From: Lysobacteraceae bacterium
GTDB lineage: Bacteria > Pseudomonadota > Gammaproteobacteria > Xanthomonadales > Xanthomonadaceae
Direction of reading: 5' to 3'
DNA length: 9,434 nt
Assembly (NCBI GenBank): GCA_004173415.1
Contig: SEHC01000047.1
Location: 1 to 9,434 of the forward strand
The notes beneath the pieces were generated by a model that worked only from the letters and a program-made list of their open reading frames with translations, searched no databases and was not told the DNA's origin. The translations under genes and the position numbers were made by a program. This document shows positions 8,401-9,434 of this stretch, in pieces; within the stretch, counting starts at the first letter, position 1, and every line of letters begins with the position of its first letter.

Positions 8401-8963
8401 AACAGGCCGGCCTGCCGGCCATCCCGATCTCGGTCAATATCGCGGCGGCCAACTTCGACAGCAACGGGCTGGTCGATACGGTGACCGCCGCGCTGCAGGA
8501 AAGCGGCATGTCCGCCGATTGCCTGGAGCTGGAGATCACCGAGACCACGATCATGCAGGACGTGCAACGCACCGACAGCATGCTGAGGGCGCTGAAGGAA
8601 ATGGGCGTGCGCATCGCCATCGACGACTTCGGCACCGGCTTCTCCAGCCTCAGCTACCTGGGCAACTACGGCTTCAACGTCCTGAAGATCGACCAGTCCT
8701 TCGTGCGGGACGTGACCGAGCCCAGCCAGGCCGCAATCACCCGGGCGATCATCGGACTGGCTAAACAACTGGATTGCCGGACCGTCGCCGAGGGGGTGGA
8801 AACCCAGGCGCAGCTGGAATGGCTGGTCGAGAACGGTTGCGACACCATGCAAGGGCACCTGTTCAGCCGTCCGGTCGGATCGGTCGAATTCGCGCGGCTG
8901 TTGGCGGAAGCCAGGACCTGGCCGATTCCACGCACCGGCGCCCGCCACGCCCACTGGTCATGA
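5466..8963 (+). CDS. Membrane c-di-GMP sensor: CHASE, three PAS, GGDEF and EAL domains
   Basis: A 1165-residue inner-membrane signalling protein. The order is TM1 (about 25-41), a periplasmic CHASE-type sensor (about 60-305; GYEDIVRASAGV, PVRRAALQQARDSG, GFLLYAPVY), TM2 (about 325-345), PAS1 (about 355-470), PAS2 (about 482-592), PAS3 (about 603-715), GGDEF (about 725-880) and EAL (about 898-1150). The cyclase site is intact: DALTGLPNR (729-737), FIDLDLFKHVND (762-773) and GGDEF (805-809). The RxxD inhibitory site is absent (GSEG at 796-799). In the phosphodiesterase domain EAL reads ECL (933-935), but the expected metal and catalytic residues remain: Glu933, Asn991, Glu1023, Asp1053-Asp1054, Lys1074, Glu1109 and Gln1129. 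It may therefore make and break c-di-GMP, and the net activity cannot be told from sequence. The start at 5466 puts a basic segment before TM1. It overlaps the amidase stop by one base, which implies co-translation. Confidence 0.93.
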   Translation: MRADAARALGSPASTNRRLRRLDAVAWLVLASAVLLSAWFGRTGWLHAERVAQTRFDARSDAAVAAIANRIQGYEDIVRASAGVLEARPQMDQAGFSAYVAKLQLAKRHPAMQTLGFARRVPASELPAYLERQRLQHGKDFNLHPANPGNEHLVVDLLYPYLPQMRRLLGTDVSFEPVRRAALQQARDSGELTAARRVTFGDPAGKESFSGFLLYAPVYSQAPGSTDSIEARRSSLSGYTSAGLGWEQMIQEALAGIEHDQLDLRLESSDPGTGVVFDRHRLRDQYGEHQPPAFLGEHRMEFLGSQWILRVASAPGSAAVPGSTRILVLAGTGVLLGLLVFVLLRNLARSARRSRALLNAAADHLPALIAYIGQDGRYGFANRASRDWFASRQSWMVRKVDEVHADDPEFLASLHEAMESCGKGQQVSWQARIGQPQRTVQFSLVPDTEDDRRGSGWYLMGHDNSEQHRAFRELALARDQLQRVTDKLPAMISQYDRDEKCVFYNRACAETRLLQQAYRPGICIAELLDDKSYAQCKPYIDAVMAGKDVDFESVAMDPEGRPRRLHSYFTPDIGENGEVCGFFAMSNDLTEKAHLENALFDAHERAEVTLTSISDAVITTDAEDRVTYMNPAAEMLSGWMLHRALGQPVADVLPVQVAGDDALSREAYPTAMPGDLHLLRQDGAQMLVERSLSPVRDRGTSSAGSVIVLRDITEARALNARMAYLAHHDALTGLPNRLQLNNSLGKLIDASSSSGEGLAVLFIDLDLFKHVNDALGHHIGDQLLQQVTRRIQRSMGSEGSVYRTGGDEFVVLLDKPGSRERVQQVAQQLLAVADEPYTVASHELHQAFSIGISLFPDDGYDASTLMMRADAAMYLAKRSGRNTSRFHNLELASRADARIELENSLRRGLRKGELVLHYQPQVDREDGRIVGVECLMRWQKGDRLLLPAEFLPIAEETHLIVDMDRWAIHAACRQNRIWQQAGLPAIPISVNIAAANFDSNGLVDTVTAALQESGMSADCLELEITETTIMQDVQRTDSMLRALKEMGVRIAIDDFGTGFSSLSYLGNYGFNVLKIDQSFVRDVTEPSQAAITRAIIGLAKQLDCRTVAEGVETQAQLEWLVENGCDTMQGHLFSRPVGSVEFARLLAEARTWPIPRTGARHAHWS

Positions 8964-8966
8964 GCA

Positions 8967-8993
8967 CTGCGCCGCGCGTTCCGCGCGGCGCAG
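8967..8993. terminator. Bidirectional terminator hairpin between convergent genes
   Basis: A perfect 12-bp inverted repeat (8967-8978 ctgcgccgcgcg and 8982-8993 cgcgcggcgcag) with a three-base loop ttc. It fills most of the 45-nt gap between the sensor gene stop and the converging DAHP synthase stop, and is the strongest hairpin in the window. Neither side has a T-tract. Position and stem strength argue for a shared terminator or transcript-end stabiliser. Confidence 0.75.
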
Positions 8994-9008
8994 GACCCCA
9001 TCAAGTGC

Positions 9009-9434
9009 TCAATGCGCTGCGGACGGCGCCAGCTGGTTCTGCTTGCGGACGATGGACATGGCGATCTCCAGCGACTGCTCGTAGTTGAGGCGCGGATCGA
9101 CGGTGGAACGGTAGGCCCGCTCCAGGTCCGTATCGGTGAGTTCGCGCGCACCGCCGGTGCATTCGGTGACGTCCTCGCCGGTCAGCTCCAGGTGCACGCC
9201 GCCCAAGCGGGTGCCGGCAGCGGCATGCAGGTCGAAGGACTGTTCGACTTCGCCGCGGATGTTGTCGAAGCGCCGGGTCTTGAAGCCGTTGGAGGTGCTC
9301 TCGGTGTTGCCGTGCATCGGGTCGCAGACCCAGAGCACGCGGCGCCCGTCACGACGCACGGCGTCCAGCAGCGGCGGCAGCTTGGCGGCGATCTGGCTGG
9401 CGCCCATGCGATGGATGAAAGTCAAACGCCCCGG
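9009..9434 (-). CDS. Class II 3-deoxy-7-phosphoheptulonate (DAHP) synthase, C-terminal 141 residues (partial)
   Basis: The C-terminal third of the plant/microbial class II DAHP synthase, which condenses phosphoenolpyruvate with erythrose 4-phosphate at the entry to the shikimate pathway for aromatic amino acids. Visible family motifs in order are PGRLTFIHRMGA at the right edge, LWVCDPMHGNT with the metal-binding His, KTRRFDNI, GGVHLELTGEDVTEC with the metal-binding Glu, and STVDPRLNYEQSLE with the metal-binding Asp. These correspond, from memory, to His369, Glu411 and Asp441 of the Mycobacterium tuberculosis enzyme; the fourth ligand, a Cys, lies outside the window. The reading frame stays open to position 9434, so an internal TTG at 9425 is not a start. 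It converges on the c-di-GMP sensor gene. Confidence 0.95.
   Translation of the reverse strand, partial: PGRLTFIHRMGASQIAAKLPPLLDAVRRDGRRVLWVCDPMHGNTESTSNGFKTRRFDNIRGEVEQSFDLHAAAGTRLGGVHLELTGEDVTECTGGARELTDTDLERAYRSTVDPRLNYEQSLEIAMSIVRKQNQLAPSAAH

Noticed and set aside
7665..8954. A 429-codon antisense frame opposite the GGDEF-EAL region
   Set aside because: It has no domain character, and its stop-free length follows from codon bias in the sense gene.
9423..9425. TTG as the start of a short 138-residue protein
   Set aside because: The frame is open to the window edge, and the upstream residues (PGR) continue the class II DAHP synthase motif, so this is a truncated view of a longer gene.

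Overview
The window reads as chromosomal DNA of a high-GC gammaproteobacterium, most likely of the Xanthomonadaceae (Stenotrophomonas, Xanthomonas, Lysobacter or Luteimonas type). G and C dominate third codon positions throughout. From memory, several proteins match that family best: a TypA of about 609 residues, a PpiB with a tryptophan in its active-site groove, a class II DAHP synthase, and above all an amidase that closely resembles the peptide amidase Pam of Stenotrophomonas maltophilia. No database search was possible. There are no tRNA or rRNA genes, insertion sequences, CRISPR arrays or phage genes, and base composition is even. This looks like stable core chromosome rather than an island.

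Layout. Positions 1-641 (minus) hold the N-terminal half of a class I aminotransferase that runs off the left edge. Upstream of it, on the same strand, is ppiB (752-1246). An intergenic region of about 200 bp (1247-1443) holds a consensus -10 box and a 12-bp palindrome, and divides ppiB from the divergent typA (1444-3273, plus). A small DUF2127-type membrane protein follows 12 nt after typA (3286-3756). Next comes a two-gene unit: a lipoprotein peptide amidase (3832-5466), whose stop codon overlaps by one base the start of a large membrane sensor with CHASE, three PAS, GGDEF and EAL domains (5466-8963). Past a perfect 12-bp hairpin, the 3' end of a convergent class II DAHP synthase gene (9009-9434, minus) closes the window.

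How the genes relate. Most are housekeeping: amino-acid and aromatic biosynthesis, protein folding, and a ribosome-associated GTPase. The most suggestive arrangement is the overlapping amidase/c-di-GMP pair. It puts an enzyme predicted to act on peptides in the cell envelope in translational register with a receptor whose sensory domain faces the periplasm. That is an inference from gene order, not a demonstrated system. Secondary points are the cysteine-rich second PAS domain, the missing c-di-GMP inhibitory site in the cyclase domain, the DUF2127 gene with no ATG that lies in frame with typA, and a recurring set of GC-rich hairpins with three-base loops and no T-tract at gene ends. I do not see convincing evidence of a wholly new system.
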